Shown: positions 9,295 to 18,644, counted from the first letter of the stretch. The stretch is 64,000 bases of DNA from Clostridiales bacterium (GCA_017617995.1 JAFZVE010000038.1:184391-248390); one strand, 5' to 3'. Made by a program: numbers and translations. Notes: generated by a model not told the origin, from the letters alone.

Positions 9295-10060
9295 ATGAGA
9301 ATAAAGATGAGAGCGACAACGGGAACGAAAAAAAAAAAAAAAAAATAGAAGAACTGTCGCGGCAGGCATGCTCCTGTGCCTCTGCGCTACATTCTTCAGT
9401 GGATGCCTCAGCGGGCAGGAGCGCAAGGATCAGGAGAAATGGGTCAAAGAGCTCAACAAGACTTTCGAGGACGATCAATTCGAATACACCGGAGCCGGTT
9501 CGGGCACACCGTTCGGCGCCAATTCGAATGTAGCTATCGCCAGATCAAAAGAGTTCCCGGACGAAAAGATCATCGTACGAAACAACGACGGAGAACTGCA
9601 GACGAACTACAACTACATCCGCTATCAGAAAGAAGCGGAAGATTATTTGACGGAGTATTTTGACGGCATTTTCGAGTGTGACGATTACGAAGTCGAGTAC
9701 AAACCGGTGAATGCATACACACCGGTCGAGGATATTTCCGAAAGAGAATTTGTCGAAGAGTATGTGCATCTCAATCAAACCCGAGTGACCCTTTATAAAG
9801 AAGACGGCAGTTTCCCTTCTGAAGAAGAAATGGCGGAGATCTTAGTCAGTATCGTAAAAGACCGTGACGAAGTCTGCTACATCACGATCTACTGCTGTAC
9901 AGAGGAAACCTCGACGGAAGACCGCTCGAAGGACTGCGTATGCTTCTATACTCTGGTCATGAATAAGAAAGACACGATCAGTTCCATAAGTGTCGCAAGT
10001 AACGGCGGCAAAGAAAGACACAACATCCGTGAGCAAGTCCAGCTTCAGGATACTGTCTGA
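9295..10060 (+). CDS. Lipoprotein whose start is put out of frame by an A18 tract
   Basis: A lipoprotein of unknown family. The readable frame from ATG 9368 begins MLLCLCATFFSGC, which has a lipobox cysteine but no basic n-region and no ribosome site. In the same frame just upstream are Asn-Arg-Arg-Thr-Val-Ala-Ala-Gly and lysines, which look like the missing n-region. A good start exists at 9295 (AGGA six bases before ATG), but it is in another frame and hits TAG at 9346. The switch point is the run of 18 As (9328-9345). With 17 or 20 As, ATG 9295 would read straight through into a normal lipoprotein signal. The mature part (about 218 residues) is acidic and secreted. It ends 23 bases before the convergent response regulator gene. 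Confidence 0.7.
9328..9345 (+). repeat. Homopolymeric A18 tract inside the lipoprotein signal sequence
   Basis: Eighteen consecutive As in an otherwise GC-balanced region, placed exactly where the lysine-rich n-region of the lipoprotein signal would be coded. Tracts of this length slip during replication and transcription and are also a common sequencing error site. Confidence 0.95.
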
Positions 10061-10082
10061 AGCCGGAGTGCCCTTTCACACT

Positions 10083-10718
10083 TCACTTCTTCCCCGTAAT
10101 GTAATACACCGCGAGCGCGGTTCTGTGTGACAGTCCCTCTTTAGCGAGGATCGAGGTAATGTAGTTCTTCACAGTCCCCTCAGAGATGAAGAGCTTACTC
10201 GCGATCTCTTTATTCGAAAGGCCGTCGGCGACAGCGCGCACGATCTCGAGTTCACGCTCCGTATACCCGCTCTCGTCGAAACCTTTTCCCGCGGTCGCAG
10301 TCGCCGCCGATTTACTGATCGATTCGAGGAGGCTCTCTTCCATGACACCGGTCCCGTTATAGACGGACTTGATCATCTGCTTGAGATGTTCCGGAGTATG
10401 GTTCTTGATGAGATAGCCCTTCGCCCCGTTTCCCAGTGCTTTTCGAACGAGATCGTCGTCATCGAAAGTCGTCAGGATCAGGACCTTTCCGAGATCTTTC
10501 TTCACGATCTCGGCGGTCGCCTCGATGCCGTCCATCACGGGCATCTGGATGTCCATGAGAAAGACATCCGGCTTATTCTTCTCGGCGATCTCGATGGCTT
10601 CCCGGCCGTTACTTGCGCAGCCCAGGACCTCGAAATCATCGTCCACATCGAGGATGATCTTCATGCCGTCTCTTACAAAATCACTGTCGTCTGCGATGAT
10701 GACCTTTATCTTCTCCAT
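10083..10718 (-). CDS. LuxR/NarL-type response regulator
   Basis: A 211-residue response regulator. The receiver domain (1-120) has the acidic pocket at D10-D11 and the phosphoacceptor D56 in FLMDIQMP; the LuxR helix-turn-helix occupies about 145-205 (YTERELEIVRAVADGLSNKE, then FISEGTVKNYITSIL). It should be phosphorylated by the histidine kinase encoded 3 bases upstream and bind DNA as a dimer. The start follows GGAGGAATGAGAA. The targets are not known; neither flanking gene is an obvious one, though the ABC-2 exporter at 13478-16569 is a possibility. Confidence 0.9.
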   Translation of the reverse strand: MEKIKVIIADDSDFVRDGMKIILDVDDDFEVLGCASNGREAIEIAEKNKPDVFLMDIQMPVMDGIEATAEIVKKDLGKVLILTTFDDDDLVRKALGNGAKGYLIKNHTPEHLKQMIKSVYNGTGVMEESLLESISKSAATATAGKGFDESGYTERELEIVRAVADGLSNKEIASKLFISEGTVKNYITSILAKEGLSHRTALAVYYITGKK

Positions 10719-10721
10719 TTC

Positions 10722-11858
10722 TCATTCCTCCTTCAGCGGCAACAGCATCGTCACGGTAAAGCCCGGCATGCTTTCAAATGAGATGGTGCCGTTAGATTCA
10801 CGGACTCTCTGGCGCATGCCCGAGATGCCCATCCCGTCTTTGACCTCCGAGCATCCGATCCCGTCATCGGCAATACTGACGCGCACACGCTGCGCCATGA
10901 CCACGAGCCCGATATCGATGCGGCTGCACTTACTGTATTTCATGGAATTGGATACCGCTTCAAAAGCATTATCCAATATCACTTCCCATATCTTATCGGG
11001 GATCAGCGCCGTATCCCCCTCTGTCGTAAGCTCCGTCTGCACGCCTTTGCTGTTGCAGTCTTCGCAGAGCTTATAGAGCTGGAGCATCGCGAGCTGGCGC
11101 TTCTCCGGACGCTCTTTTCGAAGGATCGCGCGGATCTCGTCCATACCGCCGCGAAGCTGGTCGATCACGGCCTGGATGATCGTCTCGGATTTCTCCGGAT
11201 CTTTCTTCAGAAGGACCTTCGCCGCCTCGAGCTGGTAGACCGAACCGTTGATGTTATGGCCGAGCTTATCGTGCAGCGTCTGCGAGAGTGACGCACGCTG
11301 CTCGAGGATCTGGTTCTCGGCCATGATCATGTTCTTCCTCTGCTCCATCTTCGACGCATATTCCTTCTGCTGCATGTCGCGCTTGAGGTTCTGCTCGTTG
11401 ATGGTATCCTCCATCATCTGCTTTCTGTACGATCGGATGACGAAGTTATGCTGGATATAGACAACGGCCGTGAGCGCGATCGCGATGAACTGCGTCACCA
11501 CGGAGATCGGACTCGGGATCGCCGCACCGAGGATCGGGATCAGATAGATCCTCGGCTCGATCGCATCGAACAGAGAAAGAAGATCGTAGAGGATCACGAA
11601 TCCCAGAAGGATGAATCCCTTCTCTCCCAGGACCATAAGTGCGATGTAAAAAACGGAAGCCAGGATCAGGCAGAGGAACTTAAACTTTCTCGTGCCGGCC
11701 TCGAATGCGCCCATGGCCGCGAGGTACAGGGAGAACAGAAGGAGCACCCACGCCGATACCGACTTGCCGCTTCCTCTCTCGATAAAACCATACGCGCCGA
11801 AAGTAAACATCAGAAACAGACGCACCAGCACGAAATAATGATTCTTCAACCGTTCCAA
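10722..11858 (-). CDS. Membrane histidine kinase, HisKA_3 (NarL-partner) type, TTG start
   Basis: A 378-residue sensor kinase with about five or six membrane helices in residues 10-150, a coiled linker (about 155-195), the H-box LSQTLHDKLGHN (phosphorylated His in TLHDKLGH, about 203) and a HATPase_c domain with N-box DNAFEAVSNSMKYS and G-box DDGIGC. It has no large extracytoplasmic domain, so it probably senses something in the membrane, as DesK or LiaS kinases do. The start codon is TTG at 11858, preceded by GGGGAG six bases away. Its stop is 3 bases before the start of the cognate response regulator. Confidence 0.88.
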   Translation of the reverse strand: MERLKNHYFVLVRLFLMFTFGAYGFIERGSGKSVSAWVLLLFSLYLAAMGAFEAGTRKFKFLCLILASVFYIALMVLGEKGFILLGFVILYDLLSLFDAIEPRIYLIPILGAAIPSPISVVTQFIAIALTAVVYIQHNFVIRSYRKQMMEDTINEQNLKRDMQQKEYASKMEQRKNMIMAENQILEQRASLSQTLHDKLGHNINGSVYQLEAAKVLLKKDPEKSETIIQAVIDQLRGGMDEIRAILRKERPEKRQLAMLQLYKLCEDCNSKGVQTELTTEGDTALIPDKIWEVILDNAFEAVSNSMKYSKCSRIDIGLVVMAQRVRVSIADDGIGCSEVKDGMGISGMRQRVRESNGTISFESMPGFTVTMLLPLKEE

Positions 11859-11980
11859 AAGATTCTCCCCACCGGTTCAGATTCGACGTCAGATCCTATG
11901 GCAAAAGCACTTGTCCGACGCCTATATATTTACTTCACCATAATAGCATATTCTGCAACAGATTCCTTTTCTGAATCGTC

Positions 11981-11986
11981 TATAAT
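11981..11986 (+). promoter_or_regulatory. Likely -10 element for the serpin gene
   Basis: TATAAT 28 bases before the serpin start. No good -35 hexamer is present at normal spacing (the bases there are ACAGAT), so the promoter may need an activator. Confidence 0.45.
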
Positions 11987-12013
11987 GTATATGAGAGAAA
12001 AGGGGGGACATGC

Positions 12014-13375
12014 ATGAAATCGAAACGACTATTCGCAGGTATACTTATCTCTTCCATGCTTCTATCTATGGGCACCGGCTGTTCGAAGAAATCAGCAGAT
12101 TCACCGAGCGTGGAAACGATCGAGCAGAAAGCCAGCGGCAATGCGATCTATGAGCTGGTTTCCGCAAAGAGCGCCAAGGAAAAATCCAGTGACGAAGATC
12201 TTCAGAAAGCCTACTCCGAGTTTGCACTCGGAATGATCCGCCGTGGTGCGGCAGGCGCCGGGAACGATAACTTCATGGTCTCCACCGATTCCGCTCTTTT
12301 CGCGTTAGAAATGACCGCTGCCGGAGCCGACGGTGAAACGCTCGACCAGATGCTCGGCACACTCATGCCGGGTGTAGATAAAGAAGACGCTCTCCTGTTT
12401 GCCGTCGACCGAATGGCTCAGATAAAGAGCGATCAGCTTCAGATCGCCAACTCGATCTGGATCAATGATAAATCGAAAGGAGCCTTCTACGACGGGTATC
12501 TGAAGTATGTCGAGAAGAATTTCGATGCGAAGATCGGTGCGATCCCCTTTAACGACAGCGGTGTCGATAAGATCAATTCCTGGGTAAGCGACAAAACCGA
12601 CGGCATGATCCAGAATCTGATCAAAGTGCTGGAAGAAGAAGATAAGATGGTCCTGGTCAATGCACTCTCTTTCGAAGCGAAGTGGAAGAAGCCCTTCGAA
12701 GCTGAAGACGTGAAAGAGGGCACTTTCTATCGGGGCGACGGCCAAAGGGAAACCTGTAATTTCCTCTGCGGAGATGGCGGTGTCGGTTATCTGTATAACG
12801 ACAAGGCCACCGGATTCTATAAGGTTTACGAAGGCGAGAAATATGCTTTCATGGTGATCCTTCCGGGTGCACCGAAAGACGATTTCCTCGTTATTGACAG
12901 TCTTTTAGATGAACCTTCGACATCCTATGAGGATGACGAAGACGAATATCTAAATGTCGACATAAATGTATTTGTTGCCGGCATGACGGCGGAAGATTAC
13001 CGGAGCTTCTGGGGCAGCCGAGGAAACGGCGATCACGTGGAATTCAAGTTCCCGGAGTTTACGAGTGAGTACGAGACTTCCCTACGTGAGATCCTGCTGG
13101 ATATGGGCATGACGAACGCCTTCAGTGACGAAACAGCCAACTTCGGAAACATGAGTAACCTTACCGGTCTTTGCATCGATGATGTGATCCATATGACAAG
13201 GATCGAAGTAAATGCAGAAGGTACAAAGGCGGCCGCCTCCACTGCCGTGGTCATGGAGCATAACGGTGTCATACAAAACAGAAAAGTGATCTGCGATCGT
13301 CCTTTCGCTTATGCGATCGTGGATATGGAAACCGGCCTTCCGATCTTCTTCGGAACCGTCGAACATGTAAACTGA
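12014..13375 (+). CDS. Lipoprotein serpin (serine protease inhibitor family)
   Basis: A 453-residue serpin with a lipoprotein-like signal (cysteine 23) and a linker to about residue 60. Serpin landmarks include NSIWINDKS, INSWVSDKTDGMIQNL, LVNALSFEAKWKKPF and the C-terminal RPFAYAIVDMETGLPIFFG. The reactive loop starts at the hinge EGTKAAASTAVV (402-413), which has the small residues needed for loop insertion, so it is probably an active inhibitor rather than a non-inhibitory serpin. Counting 17 residues from the hinge puts P1 near Asn417, but this is approximate. It would sit outside the membrane and trap host or competitor proteases. The ATG at 12014 follows a GGGGGG stretch. It is a single-gene unit with a terminator. 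Confidence 0.92.
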   Translation: MKSKRLFAGILISSMLLSMGTGCSKKSADSPSVETIEQKASGNAIYELVSAKSAKEKSSDEDLQKAYSEFALGMIRRGAAGAGNDNFMVSTDSALFALEMTAAGADGETLDQMLGTLMPGVDKEDALLFAVDRMAQIKSDQLQIANSIWINDKSKGAFYDGYLKYVEKNFDAKIGAIPFNDSGVDKINSWVSDKTDGMIQNLIKVLEEEDKMVLVNALSFEAKWKKPFEAEDVKEGTFYRGDGQRETCNFLCGDGGVGYLYNDKATGFYKVYEGEKYAFMVILPGAPKDDFLVIDSLLDEPSTSYEDDEDEYLNVDINVFVAGMTAEDYRSFWGSRGNGDHVEFKFPEFTSEYETSLREILLDMGMTNAFSDETANFGNMSNLTGLCIDDVIHMTRIEVNAEGTKAAASTAVVMEHNGVIQNRKVICDRPFAYAIVDMETGLPIFFGTVEHVN

Positions 13376-13421
13376 CATTCTTCGGGATTCGATCAACATT
13401 CTTCGAAATCATGGATATACG

Positions 13422-13462
13422 AAGGGGCGGAAAGTGCATCTTCCCGCCCCTTTTCTTTTTCC
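13422..13462 (+). terminator. Intrinsic terminator after the serpin gene
   Basis: AAGGGGCGG (13422-13430) pairs with CCGCCCCTT (13444-13452), followed by TTCTTTTT. It is GC-rich with a perfect 9-bp stem. Confidence 0.88.
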
Positions 13463-13477
13463 ATATATATGAGCCGT

Positions 13478-14728
13478 TTACTCCTCAGCGTGGCGGAACT
13501 TCATGCCGACAGATCCGAGTGTGATCGCCAGAACCATGTACGCCAGGACCACACAAAGCAGCATGGGAATGACCTTACTGTCTCCGACGAAGATCATCTC
13601 GGTCCCCTCGAGAAACCACTTTTGCGGCATGACCGCCGACAGTGCTTTTACCAGCGGGCCGGTCGCATCCAGCGGGAAGTACGTGCCTGCCAGGAGCGAA
13701 GACATCGACCAGATCGTAAATGCGGTGATATTTGCGTTCATGACATCACCCATAAGAACACCGAGGTCGAGGCTGATCGAGCTGAAGATCAGACCCAGGA
13801 AGAACATCAGAAGAAGGAGCTGCGCTCTTCCCATACCGAATCTACTCTCATCGAAGAAGAGGGTGCAAATCCCGAGGACCGCGGTCACGGCTGCGGAAGA
13901 GACCGCACCGACGGCGAATTTCGCGCCGAAATATCCGAGAGACGAAAGACCCGTGAGACGAAGTCTCGTGAGGACCTGATCGTTTTCTTCCTTGATGATG
14001 GTGTGGGCGACGAAGGTGCCGCTCAGGACATAGGCCAGCGTCATGATGGCGAATGCATAGCCCATCGTGGACCGCTGATCCTGCTGCTGATCCGTAAGGC
14101 GCCGGCTGTTCTTACCCGACAGGAAAGTCACTTCCTTTTCGGGTTTCATGGATTCACGCACACGGAGAATCTCCCCGGCGCCCTCGATCCCCGCCTGATT
14201 CCGGGCTTGCCCGATTCTTCCGAGAATAAGTTTGATTTCATTTTTGAAAAGCTCGAAGCGTGCATCGTCAGACATGACATACAGCGTCATAGCTTCCTCG
14301 ATTTCCCCCTCGGCGAGCTTCTGATCGAAGTCACTGTGAAGGAACATCGCCGCGCCCATACGGTCATTCTCACCGTCATCTTTGATCTGCGCATCGACTG
14401 CTTCTTTCGTGATGTCGGGAGTCTTGATCCGTACGACGATAAATGCACCGTTCCCCGCAAGTTCATCGAGCATGTAGTCGCTGCTTTCACTTCCGGATGC
14501 ATCAAAGACCTTGATGACGAATGCCCCGTCGTTACCGTAGTACACGACTTTCTTTCCGAGATCTTCGTGCTCGATAACTTCACGCACGAGCTCGTAGGAG
14601 TGTGCACCCATCGCGCCGTTCTGCATGCCGAGGATCAGGCTGGAAAGAACCGGGATCACGATAAGAAAAAACAGAAATCCTTTGTTTCTAAAGAGAAGCT
14701 TTATGCTGGAAGAAATCAGGGTGATCAT
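13478..14728 (-). CDS. ABC-2 type transporter permease (second subunit)
   Basis: A 416-residue ABC-2 permease: one N-terminal membrane helix (about 15-35), a large extracytoplasmic domain (about 40-215) and five C-terminal helices, the usual YhgE/ABC2_membrane_3-type topology of exporters. The start is ATG 14728, overlapping the stop of the upstream permease in an ATGA arrangement and preceded by AAGGAGGGG. An in-frame extension to 14959 lies within the upstream gene and is not used. It forms a three-gene exporter with the permease and ATPase upstream; the substrate may be a lipid, peptide or drug. Confidence 0.85.
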   Translation of the reverse strand: MITLISSSIKLLFRNKGFLFFLIVIPVLSSLILGMQNGAMGAHSYELVREVIEHEDLGKKVVYYGNDGAFVIKVFDASGSESSDYMLDELAGNGAFIVVRIKTPDITKEAVDAQIKDDGENDRMGAAMFLHSDFDQKLAEGEIEEAMTLYVMSDDARFELFKNEIKLILGRIGQARNQAGIEGAGEILRVRESMKPEKEVTFLSGKNSRRLTDQQQDQRSTMGYAFAIMTLAYVLSGTFVAHTIIKEENDQVLTRLRLTGLSSLGYFGAKFAVGAVSSAAVTAVLGICTLFFDESRFGMGRAQLLLLMFFLGLIFSSISLDLGVLMGDVMNANITAFTIWSMSSLLAGTYFPLDATGPLVKALSAVMPQKWFLEGTEMIFVGDSKVIPMLLCVVLAYMVLAITLGSVGMKFRHAEE

Positions 14729-15807
14729 GCTCTTCCCCTCCTTTTCAGTTTCATGATGGCGATCGAAAGGACCGAGCACACGACAGCGATGCCGGCACAG
14801 TAGAGGATCGCACTCAGATAATAGTCGGATCTTCCCATAGATGAGAGCTCGACCATCGAACGGTTGCAGTGGTAGATCGGAGACAGGAGCTTGATGATCT
14901 TCGGATGAGCAGCAAACATGTAGGTCTCGAAGGATCCCCCGAAGAAACCCCAGATCCACACGATCGCAAAAAGGATCACGATCGTCACGATGATATTGTC
15001 CGTGATGTTATGGATCATGAGGCTCAGGGCCACCGCCGCCGGGATCATGATCAGAAGAAGTCCCAGCACATAGAGGGGATTGCCCCAGGTCACATCGAAG
15101 GATGCCGTCGACAGCAGGATCGCGATGCCGATATCCACGATGACCACCAGCGAGATTGGGATAAGTTTTCCGAGGTAGAGCTGGGTATCGCTTAAGTTCG
15201 ACACGAAGAAGCGCTTGCCGATACCGTACTTCTTCTCATTTGAAAGAAGAGCGGCTGCACATGCGATCGCGCACCAGGAGAAATAGAGGATATAGACCAT
15301 GCCATAATAGTCCGAAGACTCGACCGCCGCGACGTATTCCGGATGCTCGATGGAAAGATCCATCTCCTGTTCCGAAGATCCGATCCCCATGGCCGCATCC
15401 GTGGCCTGATCGACGAACGCGGAAAGGAAGTACTCGAGCGCCATGCCCTCGGCCTTTTCATCCTCGGTTCTGTAGAGGGTATATCCCGAAGAACCGAAAC
15501 GGACAAATCCGCTGAGATCGTTACTGCGGATCGTTTCTTCCGGTTCCTCTCCCGAGAAAGGAAGGAAACGGATCCCGGCCGAAAGACCGGCGTCCTTCAT
15601 GGCCTGCTCGGCGCTTTCCCAGGCGCTTCCCGCCTCGAAACTATAGCCGCAGGAGAAGGTATCTTTTCTTTCGTATCTGGCCATTAAAGAGGAAAAAGCA
15701 CTGATCAGCACGGCCGATACGAGGAGCGGACAGAGGATCAGCATGAACGCATTGAGCCAGCTTCGCCCCATCAGTTTGAAGTTGTTTTTTATCATGTAAC
15801 GGATCAT
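14725..15807 (-). CDS. ABC-2 type transporter permease (first subunit)
   Basis: A 360-residue ABC-2 permease with a first membrane helix at about 15-37, an extracytoplasmic domain of about 130 residues and further helices to the C-terminus. It is a distant paralogue of the next gene, so the exporter is probably a heterodimer. The start at 15807 has GAGGTGCGTCC upstream and lies 9 bases after the ATPase gene. It ends in a basic KLKRRGRA tail typical of a cytoplasmic end. Confidence 0.83.
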   Translation of the reverse strand: MIRYMIKNNFKLMGRSWLNAFMLILCPLLVSAVLISAFSSLMARYERKDTFSCGYSFEAGSAWESAEQAMKDAGLSAGIRFLPFSGEEPEETIRSNDLSGFVRFGSSGYTLYRTEDEKAEGMALEYFLSAFVDQATDAAMGIGSSEQEMDLSIEHPEYVAAVESSDYYGMVYILYFSWCAIACAAALLSNEKKYGIGKRFFVSNLSDTQLYLGKLIPISLVVIVDIGIAILLSTASFDVTWGNPLYVLGLLLIMIPAAVALSLMIHNITDNIIVTIVILFAIVWIWGFFGGSFETYMFAAHPKIIKLLSPIYHCNRSMVELSSMGRSDYYLSAILYCAGIAVVCSVLSIAIMKLKRRGRA

Positions 15808-15816
15808 GGACGCACC

Positions 15817-16569
15817 TCAGATGTCTCTTAATTTCTTTCCCGTAAGCGTCAGGAATACTTCTTCGAGGGTGATCGTAGACGGATCCTCGACGACGAGTTT
15901 TTTCAGTTCATCAGAGGTGCCGACAGCGATGATCTTGCCGTTGTCCATGATCGCGATCCTCGTGCAGATCGCCTCGACTTCTTCCATGTAGTGGGAAGTA
16001 TAGATAACAGTCGCGCCGTTTTTATTCGACTTCTTGATGCGCTCGAGGATGAAGTTTCTCGACTGCGGATCGATGCCGACGGTCGGTTCGTCGAAGATCA
16101 GAAGATCCGGGTGATGCCCGATCGCACAAGCGATATTCAAACGTCGCTTCATACCGCCGCTGAAGTTCTTCGCGTAGTCGTTCTTACGATCAAGTAGTCC
16201 GACGTATTCGAGGGACTCATCAATACGTTCCTTCAGTTCTTTTCCCTTGATTCCATAAAGCGAGGTAAAAAGCTCGACATTCTCCCAGGCCTTCAGTCTT
16301 CCGTGGATCGCGAGGTCCTGCGGGATGTATCCGAGTCTTTTACTGAGTTCTCTTCTGTTCTTTCTGAAATCCTTCCCGAAGAACTCGACCGAACCGAGCG
16401 TCGGACGCACGATGTTGCAGATCATGTTCATGGTGGTGGATTTGCCGGCGCCGTTCGGTCCGAGAAGGCCGAAGATCTCACCCTTCTGAATCTCGATATT
16501 GAGATTGTCGACGACGACTTTGTTGCCGTACTTTTTCGTCAGATCCGTAAGTTTCAGAATCGTTTCCAT
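15817..16569 (-). CDS. ABC transporter ATP-binding protein (ABC-2 exporter)
   Basis: A 250-residue ATPase of the CcmA/NatA-type exporter group. The Walker A is GPNGAGKST (37-45), the signature is NFSGGMKRRL and the Walker B is LLIFDEPTVG followed by IDPQSR. It drives the two permeases encoded directly downstream. The ribosome site GGAG is 9 bases before the ATG. It is the first gene of the operon, and the OmpR-type two-component genes to the right are on the same strand behind a terminator, so they may control it. Confidence 0.93.
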   Translation of the reverse strand: METILKLTDLTKKYGNKVVVDNLNIEIQKGEIFGLLGPNGAGKSTTMNMICNIVRPTLGSVEFFGKDFRKNRRELSKRLGYIPQDLAIHGRLKAWENVELFTSLYGIKGKELKERIDESLEYVGLLDRKNDYAKNFSGGMKRRLNIACAIGHHPDLLIFDEPTVGIDPQSRNFILERIKKSNKNGATVIYTSHYMEEVEAICTRIAIMDNGKIIAVGTSDELKKLVVEDPSTITLEEVFLTLTGKKLRDI

Positions 16570-16681
16570 GTCATATCACTCCGTCATTATGTGTTTTTAC
16601 TGATATCAGCATATCAATGACATGCAATACGGATAAGTGAAAAAAGACATGATTTCGGATATGACTAAAGTCACTTTCGAG

Positions 16682-16710
16682 AAAAAACGCGCCCGTTCCA
16701 GAGACGCGCC
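16682..16710 (-). terminator. Intrinsic terminator after the OmpR-type histidine kinase gene
   Basis: On the minus strand CGCGTC...GGGCGCG forms a GC-rich stem with one G-U pair, followed directly by six Ts (A tract 16682-16687). Confidence 0.75.
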
Positions 16711-17952
16711 TTATACCTTTTTCAGTACGATCTCCGCCTGGAAACCGCCACCTTCGCGGTTTCTTACCTCGAGGCCTCCGCCCATTCTCTCCATAAAGAT
16801 CGACGCGAGATACAGTCCCAGACCGCTGCCGTCCTTTCCGGCCGCCTCGGAACCTCTATAGAACTTCGTAGTGATAAGCGCGAGTTCCTCCTCCGGTACG
16901 CCCGGTCCTCTGTCCGAGAGGATCACGTGCAGGCTGTCCTTATCCGAAACAAAGTCGACTTCCAGCGGCGTTCCCGCGTATTTAAAGGAGTTTCCGGCAA
17001 TATTGTCGATGACCTGTTCGAGGCGGAGCTTATCCGCATGGATCAGACACTCCGGTACCTCGCCGTGCTTCTCGACCTGTCCGTAGAAACGAAGTTCCCC
17101 GAGCATCTCGTCGATGATAAGCGAGCTTTCTTCAAGAGGCGTAACCTTCAGTTCTTCGAGGTCTTCGAGGGTCGCGCGGAACATGTTATCGATCAGTTTT
17201 TCGACCGAGGTCGCCTTCGACTTGATGACCGAGATCTTCTCCGCGATATCCGGCTCCTTATACTTCATCTCCATGACCTCGCAGGTCGCCTGGATCGTCG
17301 CGACCGGCGTCTTGATATCGTGCGACAGCTCCGCGACGAGTTCCTTCTTGCTGCGGTCCGCCTGCGCTTCTTTCTCGGCCGACGCCTTCAGCGCCTCACG
17401 CATCCGGTCGAACGACTCGGTGAAAACACCGAAGTAGTTATGCCGCGTCATCTTCAGGGGCATATCGAGATTACCGTGGCTGACCTGCGTCGCGAACGTA
17501 CGAAGTTCTTTAAACGGACGCACATAGAAATACCAGATCACGGCCAGAAGCAGAAGGCCCATGACATACGTAGCCGCACAGCCGATGAGGACATTGATCT
17601 GCTGCTCTCTGGCAATTGCCTGATACTCTTCCGCTCGCGCGTCAAAGGCGATCTTCCCGACGATGCCGTCCTCGGTAATGTAATCAAATACCGACCAGCC
17701 GTCACGGATCCAGAGCGCATTCTGCGCTTCGTAGTTTTCATCCGACACCATCGCGATGCCGCATCTGTATACCTTTTCGAGTCTGGGCCGCTCGGCACCG
17801 CTCTCGAGTTCCGCGATGACCTGATCGCGTCTTGTATTGAGCTCGAGCATATCCAGTTCGGCGCCTCTCCCGGTGTCGATCTTTTTCCACAGAACGATCC
17901 CGAAGATCACGACAAGAATGGTATAGAAGATAAAGATATTGCGGATCTTCAT
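16711..17952 (-). CDS. Sensor histidine kinase with two membrane helices and HAMP domain
   Basis: A 413-residue kinase. Membrane helices at about 5-25 and 130-155 flank an extracytoplasmic sensor of about 100 residues. A HAMP-like segment follows, then the H-box ELVAELSHDIKTPVATIQ with the phosphorylated His, and a HATPase domain with DNIAGNSFKYA (N-box) and DRGPGVPEEE plus GSGLGLYLA (G-boxes). Its ATG overlaps the stop of the response regulator (ATGA), so the two are co-translated. The signal is unknown. Confidence 0.92.
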   Translation of the reverse strand: MKIRNIFIFYTILVVIFGIVLWKKIDTGRGAELDMLELNTRRDQVIAELESGAERPRLEKVYRCGIAMVSDENYEAQNALWIRDGWSVFDYITEDGIVGKIAFDARAEEYQAIAREQQINVLIGCAATYVMGLLLLAVIWYFYVRPFKELRTFATQVSHGNLDMPLKMTRHNYFGVFTESFDRMREALKASAEKEAQADRSKKELVAELSHDIKTPVATIQATCEVMEMKYKEPDIAEKISVIKSKATSVEKLIDNMFRATLEDLEELKVTPLEESSLIIDEMLGELRFYGQVEKHGEVPECLIHADKLRLEQVIDNIAGNSFKYAGTPLEVDFVSDKDSLHVILSDRGPGVPEEELALITTKFYRGSEAAGKDGSGLGLYLASIFMERMGGGLEVRNREGGGFQAEIVLKKV

Positions 17953-18644
17953 AAGGGGATCTCCAGCTTATAGCCCGTGCCCCAGATCGTCTTGATCCAC
18001 TTTGGCTGATTCGGGTCCTCCTCGATTTTCTCGCGGAGTCTCCGGATATGTACATTCAGTGTGCCGTCGCTGTAGAACGAGTCGCCCCAGACCTCGTCGA
18101 AGAGCTGTTCTTTCGTGACGATCGTATTCTTATGTGCATAGAGGCACGAAAGAAGCGCGAACTCCTTCGCCTTCAGCGCGATCTCTTTCCCTTCGACCGT
18201 GCAGCTCATGGTTGCTTCGTCTATGCCAAAAGCACTGTCGTCCGGTTTTTCTTCTTCCACCGTGGCCTTGTTCTTCACTGCAGCGAGGCGCTTGAGCTGG
18301 ACCTTCACTTTCGCGAGGAGAACACTTAAGGTATACGGCTTCTTTACATAGTCATCGCCGCCGATATTCAATGCGACCAGTACATCGTCATCGCTCTGAC
18401 GCGCGCTGATAAAGAGGATCGGGGTATCGTATGTCTCACGAAGTGTCTTACACAGCGTAAAGCCACTCTCATTTCCGAGGTTGATATCGAGAAGGAATAC
18501 GTCTGCGGTATTCTCGGAAAGGAAGGCGAGGCACTCCTCTGCCGACGAGGCAATCGCACAGGACACCTCAAACATCTCGAAATATTCTTGCGTCATCTTC
18601 GACAGTTCGATCTCATCGTCGATGATCAGACAGTTATAATGCAT
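17949..18644 (-). CDS. OmpR/PhoB-type response regulator
   Basis: A 231-residue regulator with receiver domain (acidic D9-D10, phosphoacceptor D53 in LLDINLG, Lys in VKKPYTL) and a C-terminal winged helix (about 140-231, GTLNVHIRRLREKIEEDPNQ and WGTGYKLE). It forms a pair with the overlapping histidine kinase. The start follows AAGGAAGAG. The adjacent ABC-2 exporter is a plausible target because such pairs often flank the exporter they control. Confidence 0.92.
   Translation of the reverse strand: MHYNCLIIDDEIELSKMTQEYFEMFEVSCAIASSAEECLAFLSENTADVFLLDINLGNESGFTLCKTLRETYDTPILFISARQSDDDVLVALNIGGDDYVKKPYTLSVLLAKVKVQLKRLAAVKNKATVEEEKPDDSAFGIDEATMSCTVEGKEIALKAKEFALLSCLYAHKNTIVTKEQLFDEVWGDSFYSDGTLNVHIRRLREKIEEDPNQPKWIKTIWGTGYKLEIPL

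Noticed and set aside
13469..14803. 444-residue plus-strand frame opposite the ABC-2 permease
   Set aside because: It is the antisense shadow of a membrane protein with clear topology and overlaps a terminator-flanked operon on the other strand.
16570..16680. Promoter for the ABC-2 exporter operon
   Set aside because: Possible hexamers (TTGCAT, TATGCT) are not at a workable spacing, so I do not report a promoter.
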